A stretch of 64,000 nt of DNA from Asaccharospora irregularis DSM 2635 (GCF_900129815.1 NZ_FQWX01000006.1:37659-101658), one strand, 5' to 3'. Shown: positions 45,866 to 55,227, numbered from the stretch's first letter. The notes: a model not told the origin generated them from the letters alone. Made by a program: numbers and translations.

Positions 45866-46678
45866 ATGGGGAAAGAGTTAAGGGAAGAGTTGATGTTAAA
45901 ATTAAAGAGTGCTTTGGAACTAGATAGAAATATGGTTGGAGTTCGTTTTATTTATTCAAAAGATGACTTTGAAAGTTGTCAGGTACAACCAATTTTACAT
46001 CATTTACCGTACTGTATGATGGTAAAATCAGCATCTAAAGGAAATAACATTAAAGCAAAACCAGAGAATATAGGATGTTTTGCAGCTGCTAGAGTTCTAG
46101 GTATGACAGAAGTTTCTGAGACTTATAAGTCTGGAGAGGATTATATGGGGTTTGGAATGTTTCATGACAGAAATGCATCAAAAAAGGTATGCGATAATAT
46201 CTCTATCTGTCCAGAAAAGCCGTATGGAATTGAATTAGGTCCAGTAGAAAAAATGGAAAAAGACCCTCATGTAGTAATTTTAGTTACAGTTCCCTATAAT
46301 GTTATGAGGTTGGTACATGGTTACAATTATTACAATGGTACTTACTCTAATTATAAGATGGGGGGACTACAAGCAATTTGTGCAGAAGCTACAGTATATC
46401 CATTTATAAGTGGTGAAATTAATACAACAATGATGTGTGCTGGGACTAGATATTTAAATCAGTGGGAACGTAGTGAAATGGCAGTTTCAATATCGTATGA
46501 TAAGTTAGAGAATACGATTGATGGTTTATTAAGAACGATTAACCCGCTAGAGAGAGATGGGGATAAAAGGCGAATTGAAACAAAATTTAAAGAGGCAGGA
46601 TTGCCTGACTTAGAATTAAATTATGGTCAGAATTATGATACAAATTATTATGAATTAGGGAAAAATAAAAAACGTTAG
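45866..46678 (+). CDS. DUF169 family protein
   Basis: The product has 270 residues. It shows the DUF169 pattern: MVGVRFIYSKDDF near the N terminus, GCFAAARVLGM, the central PVEKMEKDPHVVILVTVPY and QAICAEATVYPFISGEIN with a cysteine. Several conserved cysteines are present (CQVQP, PYCMM, GCFAA, CAEA). The biochemical role of the family is not established; members occur in anaerobes near metabolic genes. AGAGGAGG precedes the ATG. It has its own terminator and is not obviously in an operon. Confidence 0.82.
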   Translation: MGKELREELMLKLKSALELDRNMVGVRFIYSKDDFESCQVQPILHHLPYCMMVKSASKGNNIKAKPENIGCFAAARVLGMTEVSETYKSGEDYMGFGMFHDRNASKKVCDNISICPEKPYGIELGPVEKMEKDPHVVILVTVPYNVMRLVHGYNYYNGTYSNYKMGGLQAICAEATVYPFISGEINTTMMCAGTRYLNQWERSEMAVSISYDKLENTIDGLLRTINPLERDGDKRRIETKFKEAGLPDLELNYGQNYDTNYYELGKNKKR

Positions 46679-46680
46679 AC

Positions 46681-46726
46681 AAATAAGTAAGCATATTATG
46701 AAAAACGTCTATATGCTTACTTATTT
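46681..46726 (+). terminator. Terminator after the DUF169 gene
   Basis: AAATAAGTAAGCATAT (46681-46696) and ATATGCTTACTTATTT (46711-46726) form a perfect 16-bp stem. Confidence 0.85.
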
Positions 46727-46727
46727 T

Positions 46728-46808
46728 CATATTCTAGTCTAATTGAAAGTAACTTTTATTTACAAAAAATTAATACTTTACTAAGTTTGAAGGTTAAACT
46801 AGAATATG
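46728..46808 (+). repeat. Spaced 11-bp inverted repeat
   Basis: CATATTCTAGT (46728-46738) and ACTAGAATATG (46798-46808) are perfect complements separated by 59 bases. The spacer is AT-rich and has no further obvious structure. It lies in the 273-base gap before the cyclodeaminase-like gene; nothing else is seen there. Confidence 0.55.
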
Positions 46809-46951
46809 ATTTTATATAATAAAGTTTTTACATAAAAAGAATTTTATGTTAAGAGGACTTTCATAATTTTTAACTAAATACTATATTATAGATACAAAAA
46901 TAAGCATCAGATTTAGAGTTTATTGTATATTAAATTATAAGGAGGGTAAAC

Positions 46952-47894
46952 ATGTTAATACTATCAGATAAAGATATTAAAAAGGTGTTTACTATGAAAG
47001 ATGCAATTTGTACTAATAAAGAAACTTTTAAAATACTCTCTGAAGGAAAGAGCAATGATTTAGTTAGAGCATCTATTCAATCAGAGAGCGGTAATGGGAC
47101 TTTTTCTTTTATGCCTTATTATTTAGATGGACTAGAATGTTCATCATTTAAATTATCAACAGATCCACCTCAGTTATTACTCATTGATGGAAGAACAGGT
47201 CTTATAATAGCAATTCTAGACGGTAAGTATTTGACATCAATTATACATGGGTGCATCTACGGGAGCGGCCTTAGATATACTGGCAAGAAAAAATTCCAAA
47301 AAGGGGGCTTTGGTTGGAGCTAACGAACAAAGTATATTTCAGTTAGAAGCTATGATAGAGGTATGTAATTTAGAGGAAATTAGAATTTATGATTTAGATT
47401 TAGGAAAAGCTAAGAAGCTAGAAAATATAATGAAAAAAAGGTTAAAGCCATATTCTGTTAAAGTTACACGGGTATATACAGTAGATGAAAGTTTAAAAGA
47501 CGCAGATGTTATTGTTATTGAGGATTCACCACAAAAATGGAGATTTAATATAAATAAAGTTAAAAAAGGATCTACCATAATTCATACTGGATATATAGAT
47601 AAAAGTGAGTCAATTACTTATGATAAAGTGTCAAAGATTTATTTTAACTCAAAAGAAACTATTCCTAGAAAATCTAGGCTCAATTTAGGGCCTAATATAT
47701 CAGGAGAGATAGGCAGTGTACTATTAGGTAAGATAGCTGGGCGTGAAAATGACGATGAAATTATAGTTTATGAGAGTATTAATATGGGACTGCTTGATTT
47801 GATGACAGCAAGAGCCGTATATGTAAGAGCAAAACAAGAAGGAGTTGGAGATAAGTGGGATGATTTAGGCAATACAAGTAGGCACTTATCTTGA
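46952..47894 (+). pseudogene. Ornithine cyclodeaminase/mu-crystallin family, frameshifted
   Basis: Two overlapping frames (46952-47323 and 47247-47894) together make one family member of about 313 residues. The N-terminal part ends correctly at DGRTGLIIAILDGKYLTSI. The continuation GASTGAALDILARKN and the Rossmann-like GALVGANEQSIFQLEA lie in the +1 frame. The switch falls at about 47240-47252, where one extra base, probably in CATGGGTG, breaks the expected L-T-x2-RTGAAS segment; the Arg and Thr of that motif also appear changed. The family includes ornithine cyclodeaminase, alanine dehydrogenase and ketimine reductases. It may be a true pseudogene or a sequencing error. Confidence 0.8.
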
Positions 47895-47997
47895 TATGGA
47901 TTGCTTTATTATATGATTTATTGACTCAACTAGCAATAAGGGTATATACTTAAAAGTGAATAATATTAGGAGTTATTATAAAAAGGGGGATAAAAAT

Positions 47998-48210
47998 ATG
48001 CCACATATTTCAGTAAAAATGTATCCAGGTAGAACAGATAAGGTAAAAGAGGAATTTGCGAAGAAGATACAAGATTTGACAGTTGAAGAATTCGGATGTC
48101 AACCATGTCACGTATCAGTTTCAGTAGAAGATATAGAACCAGAAAACTGGAAAGAAGAGGTTGTAGATAATATAAAACCAGAAGATTATATAATAAAGCC
48201 GAATTTCTAG
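47998..48210 (+). CDS. Tautomerase (4-oxalocrotonate tautomerase family)
   Basis: The product has 70 residues. It begins Met-Pro, and the exposed Pro after Met removal is the catalytic base of the family; PHISVKMYPGRTDKVKEEFA is the usual opening. I chose ATG at 47998 because it places Pro at position 2 and follows AAAGGGGGA; an upstream in-frame ATG at 47956 would block the active site. The physiological substrate is unknown. It follows the cyclodeaminase-like gene. Confidence 0.9.
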   Translation: MPHISVKMYPGRTDKVKEEFAKKIQDLTVEEFGCQPCHVSVSVEDIEPENWKEEVVDNIKPEDYIIKPNF

Positions 48211-48300
48211 ATAATTATCTGTTTTTTTAGATAAAATATTCATGGGATGAGATTCATTTATTAATAGAAATTTTCTACATATAATGTAATACTTGTTTAT

Positions 48301-48330
48301 AAAAAGATGCCATATTAGTGGCATCTTTTT
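48301..48330 (+). terminator. Terminator after the tautomerase
   Basis: AAAAAGATGCCA (48301-48312) and TGGCATCTTTTT (48319-48330) form a perfect stem. Confidence 0.93.
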
Positions 48331-48474
48331 ATGTGTCACATTTTTTGTGATTAGTTGTTACTATATATAAGTACTAGAAATGAGATGTATAAATTAACAA
48401 AAAATATACAAAAATTGGATATATATATATAATTTTAAAATATAGTATTATACTAATATAAAAGGAGGGTTTCT

Positions 48475-48855
48475 ATGGCCAAGAATGAATTTAATAGAAA
48501 TAAAAGTAGTGCTAAATATTCTAAATTAATTGGGATAGTACTAATGGCATTTGGAGCCATCGTTTTATTTATAAACGCAATGAATTTGGCATCTGGTAAT
48601 ATGTCTGCAATTATAGAACTTGGAGGAGAAAATCCTGGGGATAATCTAGGTTCCTTGAGTATGTATGCAGTTTTAACGCTATATTTTATTTATGGGATAA
48701 TTGCTTTTTTTGTTGGTAAATATGTTTTTTCAAAACGTTCTTACTCTAAAGTAAATTTAATAAGTATCCTAGTTATTTTAATAGGGATATTAATTTTAAT
48801 ACTATCATTTGCTAATGTTATTCCAAACATATTGAGTATATACTGGATTCGTTAA
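48475..48855 (+). CDS. Small membrane protein of unknown function
   Basis: The product has 126 residues. Three predicted membrane helices are seen (LIGIVLMAFGAIVLFINAMN, about 22-41; MYAVLTLYFIYGIIAFFVG, about 63-81; LISILVILIGILILILSFAN, about 94-113) with a basic N terminus. No family was recognised. AAGGAGGG lies 7 nt before the ATG. It appears monocistronic between the tautomerase terminator and the nucleotidase-like gene. Confidence 0.7.
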   Translation: MAKNEFNRNKSSAKYSKLIGIVLMAFGAIVLFINAMNLASGNMSAIIELGGENPGDNLGSLSMYAVLTLYFIYGIIAFFVGKYVFSKRSYSKVNLISILVILIGILILILSFANVIPNILSIYWIR

Positions 48856-48939
48856 TAAAAATACATCTCAAATCTAGTATATATTTAAAATGAGTTAACA
48901 AATTAAAAATAATTTATATCAAAAGAAAAAGGGGAATTT

Positions 48940-50352
48940 ATGAAAATCAAAAAAATAACAACAATGGCTACGCTTTCGCTTTTAGTATCACTGATATCTG
49001 GGTGTAGTTCAACTAAAACAGCAGAAGTAAATGTAATAGCCACTACAGATTTACATGGTTCAATACCATATGAAATATCTTCTTATGTAGAAGAGGAATC
49101 TAAAAAGGATAAAAACATAACCATAGTAGATGCAGGAGATTTCTTTGATACAGAATCAGAGGCATCATTAGAAATGATAAATTACTTTGATAAGATGAGA
49201 GAAAACTATGAAAATAACACTAATGAGTATGTAGAAGCACCTATTGCAAAGGAAATGAAAAATGAGGTAGGTTATGATGCAGTTGTACTAGGAAATCACG
49301 AGTTTATATGCAATGATAAAAAATCCTTAGACTATATGATATCTGATTTTGAAAAGCAAGGGATAGATGTGCTATCTGCAAATACATATAAAAAAAATGG
49401 AGAAAATTACACAAAGCCTTATATAATAAAAGATATAAAAACACCAGAAGGAACTGTAAAGCTTGGAATATTAGGGCTAACTATAAAAGAAGTCGGAGAG
49501 AAATATGACTATGTAGAGAATGTAGGACTTGTAAAAGCAAAATCTAGAGAATTAAAAGATATGTATGGATATGATGGACAGCTATATATGAATGATTTAG
49601 TAACAGATGCTAAAAAATGGGTAAAACAGATGAAAGAAGACAAGGCAGATATAATAGTAGCAACAATCCATTCAGGAGAAAAACCTAAAAAACCTAAAAA
49701 TCCAGGAAATAGAATTCAAGAAATAGCAAAAGAAGTTGATGGAATAGATGCTATAGTAGCAGGACACACTCATAAACAAATCTCACAACATGATTATAAA
49801 AGCAAATCAGGACAAACTGTAATAGTTACCCAACCAGGAAAACACGGCGAATGTATTTCTAAAATAAATTTCCAATTAGAAAAAGATGGGGAGAAGTGGA
49901 GTATAGCAGACAAATCAAGTGAACTAACTAAATTCGGCAAAAAAATGGATGAGGAAAGAGGTTGGGAGTTACCTGTAAATATACTATATTCTGAGAAAAA
50001 AGAGATTACTTTATCTGAGGTGACACCTTTTGATTGGGACAAAGCATACGTATTTGAACCTGGTGCATCTAAAGAAGATCTGTATAAAGTAGTTGGCTAT
50101 AAATGGAGAAAAATAAATGCGGATGAACGAAATAAGTGGCAACAAATTTTATTTATGAAAGATAAAAAAGTAGTATGTTATTCATATGGGCATGAAGAAA
50201 GCTCGAATTTGACTATAGACTTAGATAAATCCTACTATAAAGATAATGTTGCAACTATTTTTCCAAAAAAGAATGATAAGTTTAAAGTTAAAGTAAACAA
50301 AAGAGATGAAGATAGAGGAGGGGCTGATATATACCTAAAAAATATAAAATAG
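48940..50352 (+). CDS. 5'-nucleotidase/cyclic phosphodiesterase-like lipoprotein
   Basis: The product has 470 residues. A lipoprotein signal ends in the lipobox LISGC (Cys22). The calcineurin-like metallophosphoesterase domain of the UshA type has IATTDLHGSIP, VDAGDFFDTE, VLGNHEF, IVATIHSGE and VAGHTHKQ. A fully typical C-terminal 5'-nucleotidase substrate domain is not obvious; the C-terminal 130 residues are Lys rich and differ. It probably releases phosphate from nucleotides outside the cell. It is a second extracellular metallophosphoesterase besides the CWB2 one. Confidence 0.88.
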   Translation: MKIKKITTMATLSLLVSLISGCSSTKTAEVNVIATTDLHGSIPYEISSYVEEESKKDKNITIVDAGDFFDTESEASLEMINYFDKMRENYENNTNEYVEAPIAKEMKNEVGYDAVVLGNHEFICNDKKSLDYMISDFEKQGIDVLSANTYKKNGENYTKPYIIKDIKTPEGTVKLGILGLTIKEVGEKYDYVENVGLVKAKSRELKDMYGYDGQLYMNDLVTDAKKWVKQMKEDKADIIVATIHSGEKPKKPKNPGNRIQEIAKEVDGIDAIVAGHTHKQISQHDYKSKSGQTVIVTQPGKHGECISKINFQLEKDGEKWSIADKSSELTKFGKKMDEERGWELPVNILYSEKKEITLSEVTPFDWDKAYVFEPGASKEDLYKVVGYKWRKINADERNKWQQILFMKDKKVVCYSYGHEESSNLTIDLDKSYYKDNVATIFPKKNDKFKVKVNKRDEDRGGADIYLKNIK

Positions 50353-50362
50353 TTGAACTAAT

Positions 50363-50402
50363 AACAATAAACGGGGCTAATTTAAGGTCCCGTTTATTGT
50401 TT
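50363..50402. terminator. Bidirectional terminator
   Basis: AACAATAAACGGG (50363-50375) and CCCGTTTATTGTT (50389-50401) form a perfect 13-bp stem between two convergent genes. Confidence 0.92.
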
Positions 50403-50404
50403 GT

Positions 50405-51106
50405 TTAGTATTCTATGGCTTCTTCACGAGTCATAAAAAAATGGATACCTGTGGTAGAATCCATCCACCTGTCCTCATTGAAATCCTTTACCTCCATCAT
50501 TTCGCCAACTCTATATATAAAGTTTTCATCTACGAAAGATCTTGCCCAGTCATATGATTCTTTATAGTCAATACTTTTTATTGAAAGGACTTTGGCCTTA
50601 TTACATCTACATGTATGAAGGGTTGCAGATGTACGCTTAGCATCTTCTGGAATTAGGAGTTGGACCATTCTAAAGTCTACACATTTTTTCCAGGCAATAA
50701 AGGCTCCTTTTTCAGGGCAGCGTAATTTAAAAAATTTGGTATCGTCATTATAAATAATTTTGTCTAAATTAGCGTATTCCAAGTTTGCATAGTTCATATT
50801 AGCGCCTTCAATATTGGCATTTGACAGGTCACAATAACGTAGGTTGGCTGCATACAAATCTGCATTTTTAAGAATTGTATTATGTAAAGAACAATTTTCA
50901 AATAGTGCACTATTAACACTACTACCACTCATATCTGCACTATCAAATTTTATATTCTTGAAAGTTGACCAAGAAAAGTCTATGTTTCTTAGATTCCATC
51001 CTGATAAGTCCATATCTTCTAGTGATACTTCGGTTAAGTCAAGAAGGTCACGGTTTGGGTTTTGCTTTAATATTTCTTTTAGATCGTTGAGAAGAAGTTT
51101 ACGCAA
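50405..51106 (-). CDS. Pentapeptide-repeat protein
   Basis: The product has 233 residues. Pentapeptide A(D/N)LxX repeats fill about residues 25-115 (MDLSGWNLRNIDFS, ADLYAANLRYCDLSNANIEG, ANMNYANLEYANLD), which fold as a right-handed beta helix. The C-terminal part (about 120-233) contains CVDFRMVQLLIPEDAKRTS, SYDWARSFVDE and a terminal MTREEAIEY, resembling the DUF5758-type domain often joined to such repeats. The start is probably TTG at 51106, 8 nt after GGAGG on the minus strand; a GTG at 51115 lies within that site. The function is unknown. Confidence 0.85.
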   Translation of the reverse strand: MRKLLLNDLKEILKQNPNRDLLDLTEVSLEDMDLSGWNLRNIDFSWSTFKNIKFDSADMSGSSVNSALFENCSLHNTILKNADLYAANLRYCDLSNANIEGANMNYANLEYANLDKIIYNDDTKFFKLRCPEKGAFIAWKKCVDFRMVQLLIPEDAKRTSATLHTCRCNKAKVLSIKSIDYKESYDWARSFVDENFIYRVGEMMEVKDFNEDRWMDSTTGIHFFMTREEAIEY

Positions 51107-51202
51107 GTGAAACACCTCCGGTTATTTGTTATATACAGATAATATCAATATATATAAGAAAATTATATACAATACTGTATGTATAAACAATAGTTTTTAA
51201 TT

Positions 51203-52239
51203 TTACTCATAGTATCCAAAATCTTGTATGGCAGAAAACATAGCATATACATTTAGAGGAGGAGTACTAGGGGGCATATCACAAGAAGGCATTAATATAT
51301 ATCCACCTTTGTGGTATTTCATCTTTTCAATTACATCTCTGGAAGTATTATAGACATCTTGGAAGTTTCCAGTCAGTAAAGTTGTAGATGAAACATTACC
51401 GCCTATTATATAATCATCTCCAAAAATTTTAGAGACCCTTACTATGTCTGTTTGTTCATCTACTGTTATACATGAACGAGGAGGCAGATTTAATTCTTTA
51501 AAATATTCTAAATCATCTGTATGCCTTCCACATAAATGTATACTAAAATTTTCAACTCCACGTTTTTTTAATTCTTCATGCATTCTAACTGTATAGGGAT
51601 AACTAAATTCCTTGAATAAATCTAGAGATATTATTTTATTGGATTCAAATGGGAAAAATGCAAATGATGAGCAATTTTCTATACCATATGTTTCTATATC
51701 ATCATCTATTATTTGTAGCAGATATTTAAAAATTAATTCTTCTAATCTGTGAATCATTGCAGGTTCTTTTTTCATCCATTTCAATAATAAAATGGGGTCT
51801 AATATCATACTGAGTACTTCTAAAATAGAACCTGTCACCATAGCAATTCCATTTCCATAAACTCCATATGACATAGATATATCAATAAATTTTTTGCGTT
51901 TTTGAAATCCAAGCCCTTCTTTGTAATCAGTTAAGGTGAATTTTTCTGCTTCATCAAGGTTAGTGATGGCATATTTTAGCTGAGGGATACAGAAACTCCT
52001 AAGTCCATACCCATCCATCCAGGCAAATCAAAAGATGGTTCAGAATCACTTGAGAATAGCTGATTTGTTAATTTTTGAGATTCATACATTTTCTTTTCAT
52101 CTAGAAAAAACTCTTGAGGTTTAAGTTTTGAAAAAATACCACTAAACATAGATAACCCAGGCATAAATGGTATTCTATCAATACTTTGGTCGCTAAAAAG
52201 TCTTGATATTCTTTCTGCTGACGAATATTTATCTTTCAT
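51203..52239 (-). pseudogene. URO-D/corrinoid methyltransferase family protein, frameshifted
   Basis: Two overlapping minus-strand frames (52239 to 51976 and 52018 to 51203) add up to about 345 residues, the family length. The N-terminal part reads SSAERISRLFSDQSIDRIPF to PGWMGMDLGVSV. The rest resumes one frame over at IPQLKYAITNLDEAEKFTL and continues through FSIHLCGRHTDDLEYF and YILMPSCDMPPSTPP. The break is a single missing base near 51985-52000. The H-x-C-G and C-D-x-P pattern points to the MtaA/CmuA-like methyltransferase branch rather than heme synthesis. It lies downstream of the ABC importer operon beyond a terminator. Confidence 0.8.
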
Positions 52240-52286
52240 AGGTTTTCCTTTCTGGCAATATAATAAATATTTTAATATGTTGTATC

Positions 52287-52322
52287 AAAAAAGCTGTCTT
52301 AGTTATTAAAGACAGCCTTTTT
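52287..52322. terminator. Terminator after the ABC ATPase gene
   Basis: GCTGTCTT (52293-52300) pairs with AAGACAGC (52309-52316), with AAAAA and TTTTT flanks. It can end minus-strand transcription coming from the importer operon. Confidence 0.85.
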
Positions 52323-52329
52323 AGTATTT

Positions 52330-53064
52330 TTAATCTAAATCTACATAATCAACAATTTGTAAAAACTTTTTAAGTTTTGGATTAGTACATTCTTCAAAAA
52401 TATATTTAGGAGTTCCTTCTTCCTCAATCTGGCCTTTATTTAAAAATAATACCCTAGTTGCAAAATGGCGTATTGCATTTATCTGATGAGTTACTATTAC
52501 CATTGTCTGTCCTTCATGCGCTAGGGTACTAATAGTTTCAAAAACCTCATGTGCTAGTTCAGGATCAAGGGATGAAGTAGGCTCATCAAATATAATTATT
52601 TCAGGATCCATTGATAGGGCCCTAGCTATAGCAACCCTTTGTTTTTGCCCTCCTGATAAAGTAGAAGGATATTGATTGAATTTATCTTGTAGATGGACCT
52701 TTTTTAATAAATTCATTGCCTTTTCTTTTGCGTCTTTTGAATTCATTTTTTTTACTGTTTGACATGGTTTTGTTAAATTTTCAAGTACCGTATAATGTGG
52801 AAAAAGGTTAAAATTTTGAAATACCATACCTATTAAACCATTTGTACTCTTAACATTTTGTATGATTTTATCTTTCAATAAAATCTCTCCATTTTCAGTA
52901 TTTTCTAGGCCAGCCATACAGCGTACTAGCGTACTTTTTCCTGAACCGCTAGATCCTATAATAGCAATAACTTCACCCTTTAAGATAGTTAAATCTAAAT
53001 TTTTCAAAACAGTATTATCACCAAATGACTTTGATATGTTATTTACTTTGATTAGTTCAGCCAT
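52330..53064 (-). CDS. Amino-acid-type ABC transporter ATPase
   Basis: The product has 244 residues. Walker A GSSGSGKSTL, Q-loop MVFQNFNLFPHYTVLENL, signature LSGGQKQRVAIARALS, Walker B IIFDEPTSSLDPE and the switch His in VTHQ are all intact. It belongs to the GlnQ/HisP polar amino acid group. I chose the ATG at 53064, 9 nt after AAGGAG; upstream in-frame codons to 53088 are less likely. It overlaps the permease 3' end by 13 nt. Confidence 0.94.
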   Translation of the reverse strand: MAELIKVNNISKSFGDNTVLKNLDLTILKGEVIAIIGSSGSGKSTLVRCMAGLENTENGEILLKDKIIQNVKSTNGLIGMVFQNFNLFPHYTVLENLTKPCQTVKKMNSKDAKEKAMNLLKKVHLQDKFNQYPSTLSGGQKQRVAIARALSMDPEIIIFDEPTSSLDPELAHEVFETISTLAHEGQTMVIVTHQINAIRHFATRVLFLNKGQIEEEGTPKYIFEECTNPKLKKFLQIVDYVDLD

Positions 53065-53717
53065 ATAGATAGTCTCCTTTCTAGCCATTTAGCTAAGAAT
53101 GTTACCGAATACGTCATTACAAAGTAAACTACTGCCAACGTTATATAAATTTCAAAAGGGTGGTAAGTTTTTGCGTATATTTGATTTCCTAGTTTTGTAA
53201 GTTCTATTACTGGTAAAACAGAAATCAAAGAAGTTTCTTTTATTATTGATGAAAAACCATTCATAAAAGAGGGCACTGCTATTCTCAAAGCTTGAGGTAA
53301 AACAATGTGAACTGTAGTTTGAATTCCTGTATACCCCAAGATAGATGAAGCTTCATACTGTCCTTTGTCTATAGAAAGTATTGAAGCTCTAACATTTTCA
53401 GATAAGTATGAACCACTGTTTAGCCCCATGGTAAATATAGCAGCGGGTATAGGTTCTATACGAATACCAAAAGAAGGCAATCCATAGTATACAAGGAATA
53501 CTTGAACTAATAATGGTGTACCTCTAAAAAACTCTACATATGCCGAAAGTAAAATACTTACTAGTTTAGGCAGTTTACGAGTCCTTAGAGAGCCCACAAT
53601 AATTGATATAAGTGTGGCTAGGATAAACGCACATATCCCAACCTTTATTGTTATGCCTATTGCACTTGAGAATAGGTGCATATAGGGCTTTAGTACTGAG
53701 AAATCTAAATTAGTCAT
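53052..53717 (-). CDS. Amino-acid-type ABC transporter permease
   Basis: The product has 221 residues. It has five membrane helices and the HisM/GlnP permease core with YVEFFRGTPLLVQVFLVYYG and the EAA-type loop EASSILGYTGIQTTVHIVLP. It pairs with the ATPase and the binding protein. The minus-strand order is desulfidase-like gene, binding protein, permease, ATPase. Confidence 0.94.
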   Translation of the reverse strand: MTNLDFSVLKPYMHLFSSAIGITIKVGICAFILATLISIIVGSLRTRKLPKLVSILLSAYVEFFRGTPLLVQVFLVYYGLPSFGIRIEPIPAAIFTMGLNSGSYLSENVRASILSIDKGQYEASSILGYTGIQTTVHIVLPQALRIAVPSFMNGFSSIIKETSLISVLPVIELTKLGNQIYAKTYHPFEIYITLAVVYFVMTYSVTFLAKWLERRLSIWLN

Positions 53718-53738
53718 TATATTATTATTCCTAACCTA

Positions 53739-54557
53739 TTATTTTACTGATAACCATTCTTTTTCTATATCAGCATACTTGCCGCTATCTTTAACAGATT
53801 TTAATGCATCATTAAATTTAGCAGTGAAGTCATCAGAACCTTTTTTCATAACTGCAACTAAGTCTGCCTTTTGCAGAGGATCATTTACTACATCGAAATT
53901 TCCGCCTTCTTTAGATTGAGTTACTGCATATGGGAAAGACACTACAACTGCTTGAATTCTTCCGTTTTCAAGTTCTGCGAAAGCTTCCGCATTACGATTA
54001 TATGATTTTAATTCTTTAACTTTTATTCCTTTAGAATCAAGACCTTTAGCAGCTTCTTCTGCTGTACATGCCGCTTGAACTCCAACTATTTTATCAGCTA
54101 AATCTTTTTGAGATTTTATAGAAGTATCACCCTTTTTAATTGCAATAGCATCACCTAATTCATAATAAGCATCACTTAGGTTAACTGCATCTGTTGCAGA
54201 AGTAGCTTCTTCTGGAGACATTGCAGACATAATCATATCAAAATCTCCGTTATTAAGACCTGGAACTAATCCTTCCCAAGGAGTATTTACAAAAGTAACC
54301 TTAACACCAAGTTCTTCTCCAATTGCTTTTGCAAGGCTTATATCAAATCCTTCCATATCTCCTGAGTCAGTTAGAGATTCAAATGGTGGATACTCAGGGC
54401 ATAGACCTATTTTAAGTTCACCATCTTCTAATTCTGCTATAGTAGATTTTTCCTCTTTAGTTGAATCCTCTTTTTTTGCTTCTTCTTTGCTACATCCAAA
54501 TAAAAACATAGTTCCTAATACTGCTATTAATAAGTATAAAAGTCTTCTCTTTTTCAT
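53739..54557 (-). CDS. ABC transporter substrate-binding lipoprotein
   Basis: The product has 272 residues. A lipoprotein signal ends in FLFGC (Cys22), followed by a Lys/Glu-rich linker. The SBP_bac_3 fold opens LKIGLCPEYPPFESLTDSGD and contains EGFDISLAKAIGEELGVKV, AMSPEEATSATDAVNLSDAYY and a KEWLSVK end. In this family the ligand is usually an amino acid or derivative such as cystine; the co-encoded desulfidase-like protein suggests a sulfur-containing ligand (inference). AGGGGG precedes the ATG. Confidence 0.94.
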   Translation of the reverse strand: MKKRRLLYLLIAVLGTMFLFGCSKEEAKKEDSTKEEKSTIAELEDGELKIGLCPEYPPFESLTDSGDMEGFDISLAKAIGEELGVKVTFVNTPWEGLVPGLNNGDFDMIMSAMSPEEATSATDAVNLSDAYYELGDAIAIKKGDTSIKSQKDLADKIVGVQAACTAEEAAKGLDSKGIKVKELKSYNRNAEAFAELENGRIQAVVVSFPYAVTQSKEGGNFDVVNDPLQKADLVAVMKKGSDDFTAKFNDALKSVKDSGKYADIEKEWLSVK

Positions 54558-54572
54558 TTTTCCCCCTGTTTT

Positions 54573-55136
54573 CTAATTAGATAATATTTTTAATTCATGT
54601 AAAATATTTTTCACGTTTTCATCTTGAGCTGCTTCATTTACAGCAAAAAACTCGACATTTATTTTTTCTTCAACTAACATTTCTTTTAAGACCTGAATCA
54701 TCACTCCTGGAGATTTTTTTTCACGAACTGTTTTTGCTTTTTCTAGGACATTGTAGGCTTCTCCTATTTCACCATACCAATCGCCACTACAAGTTATATT
54801 TACACCACAAGATGGGCTTCCATCGATGCCAATTATGCCACATATTTTGTAGCCGTTATCGAGAAAGTCTTTTATTTGATTTATAATTGGTGTTAGTAGT
54901 TCGTGACAACGTTTTCTAAAATTAGGGTGGTTTAGCTGTTCCTCAACTTGTCCCCAGCGGCGTATACCGCACATATCTTGTTCTACGCAAGGTAGTTGGA
55001 CAATTCCAACCCCCATTTTCATTAGTCCAGTTATTAGATCTATAGATGCGGCTGGAACAGTTGCAAGTCCTTCGACTTTGGCATTTACATTCAATAAACA
55101 ATGAGATATAAGTACGATTTTTCTACTTCTTTCCAC
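54573..55136 (-). CDS. TudS-related putative desulfidase (DUF523-like)
   Basis: The product has 187 residues. Cysteines at positions 13 (SHCLLN), 50 (QLPCVEQD) and 110 (GSPSCGVN) match the three iron-sulfur ligands of DUF523/TudS proteins, and additional Cys occur at 56, 77 and 99. TudS removes sulfur from thiouracil with a [4Fe-4S] cluster; this sequence resembles the clostridial TudS-related group. It is the first gene of the minus-strand operon with the ABC importer (15-nt gap), so the transported compound may be its substrate. AAGGGGGAAATT precedes the ATG. Confidence 0.85.
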   Translation of the reverse strand: MERSRKIVLISHCLLNVNAKVEGLATVPAASIDLITGLMKMGVGIVQLPCVEQDMCGIRRWGQVEEQLNHPNFRKRCHELLTPIINQIKDFLDNGYKICGIIGIDGSPSCGVNITCSGDWYGEIGEAYNVLEKAKTVREKKSPGVMIQVLKEMLVEEKINVEFFAVNEAAQDENVKNILHELKILSN

Positions 55137-55227
55137 AAATTTCCCCCTTTAAGCTTTATTTATTAGCGAAAAAAACAAATATCTGTTATATTTACTTATA
55201 ACATGTAAAATAACTCTAATCAAATAG

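Noticed and set aside
48336..48350. TCACA-TTTTT-TGTGA palindrome as a CRP or other operator
   Set aside because: The 5-bp arms are short and lie just after a terminator, far from the next start; chance is likely in such DNA.
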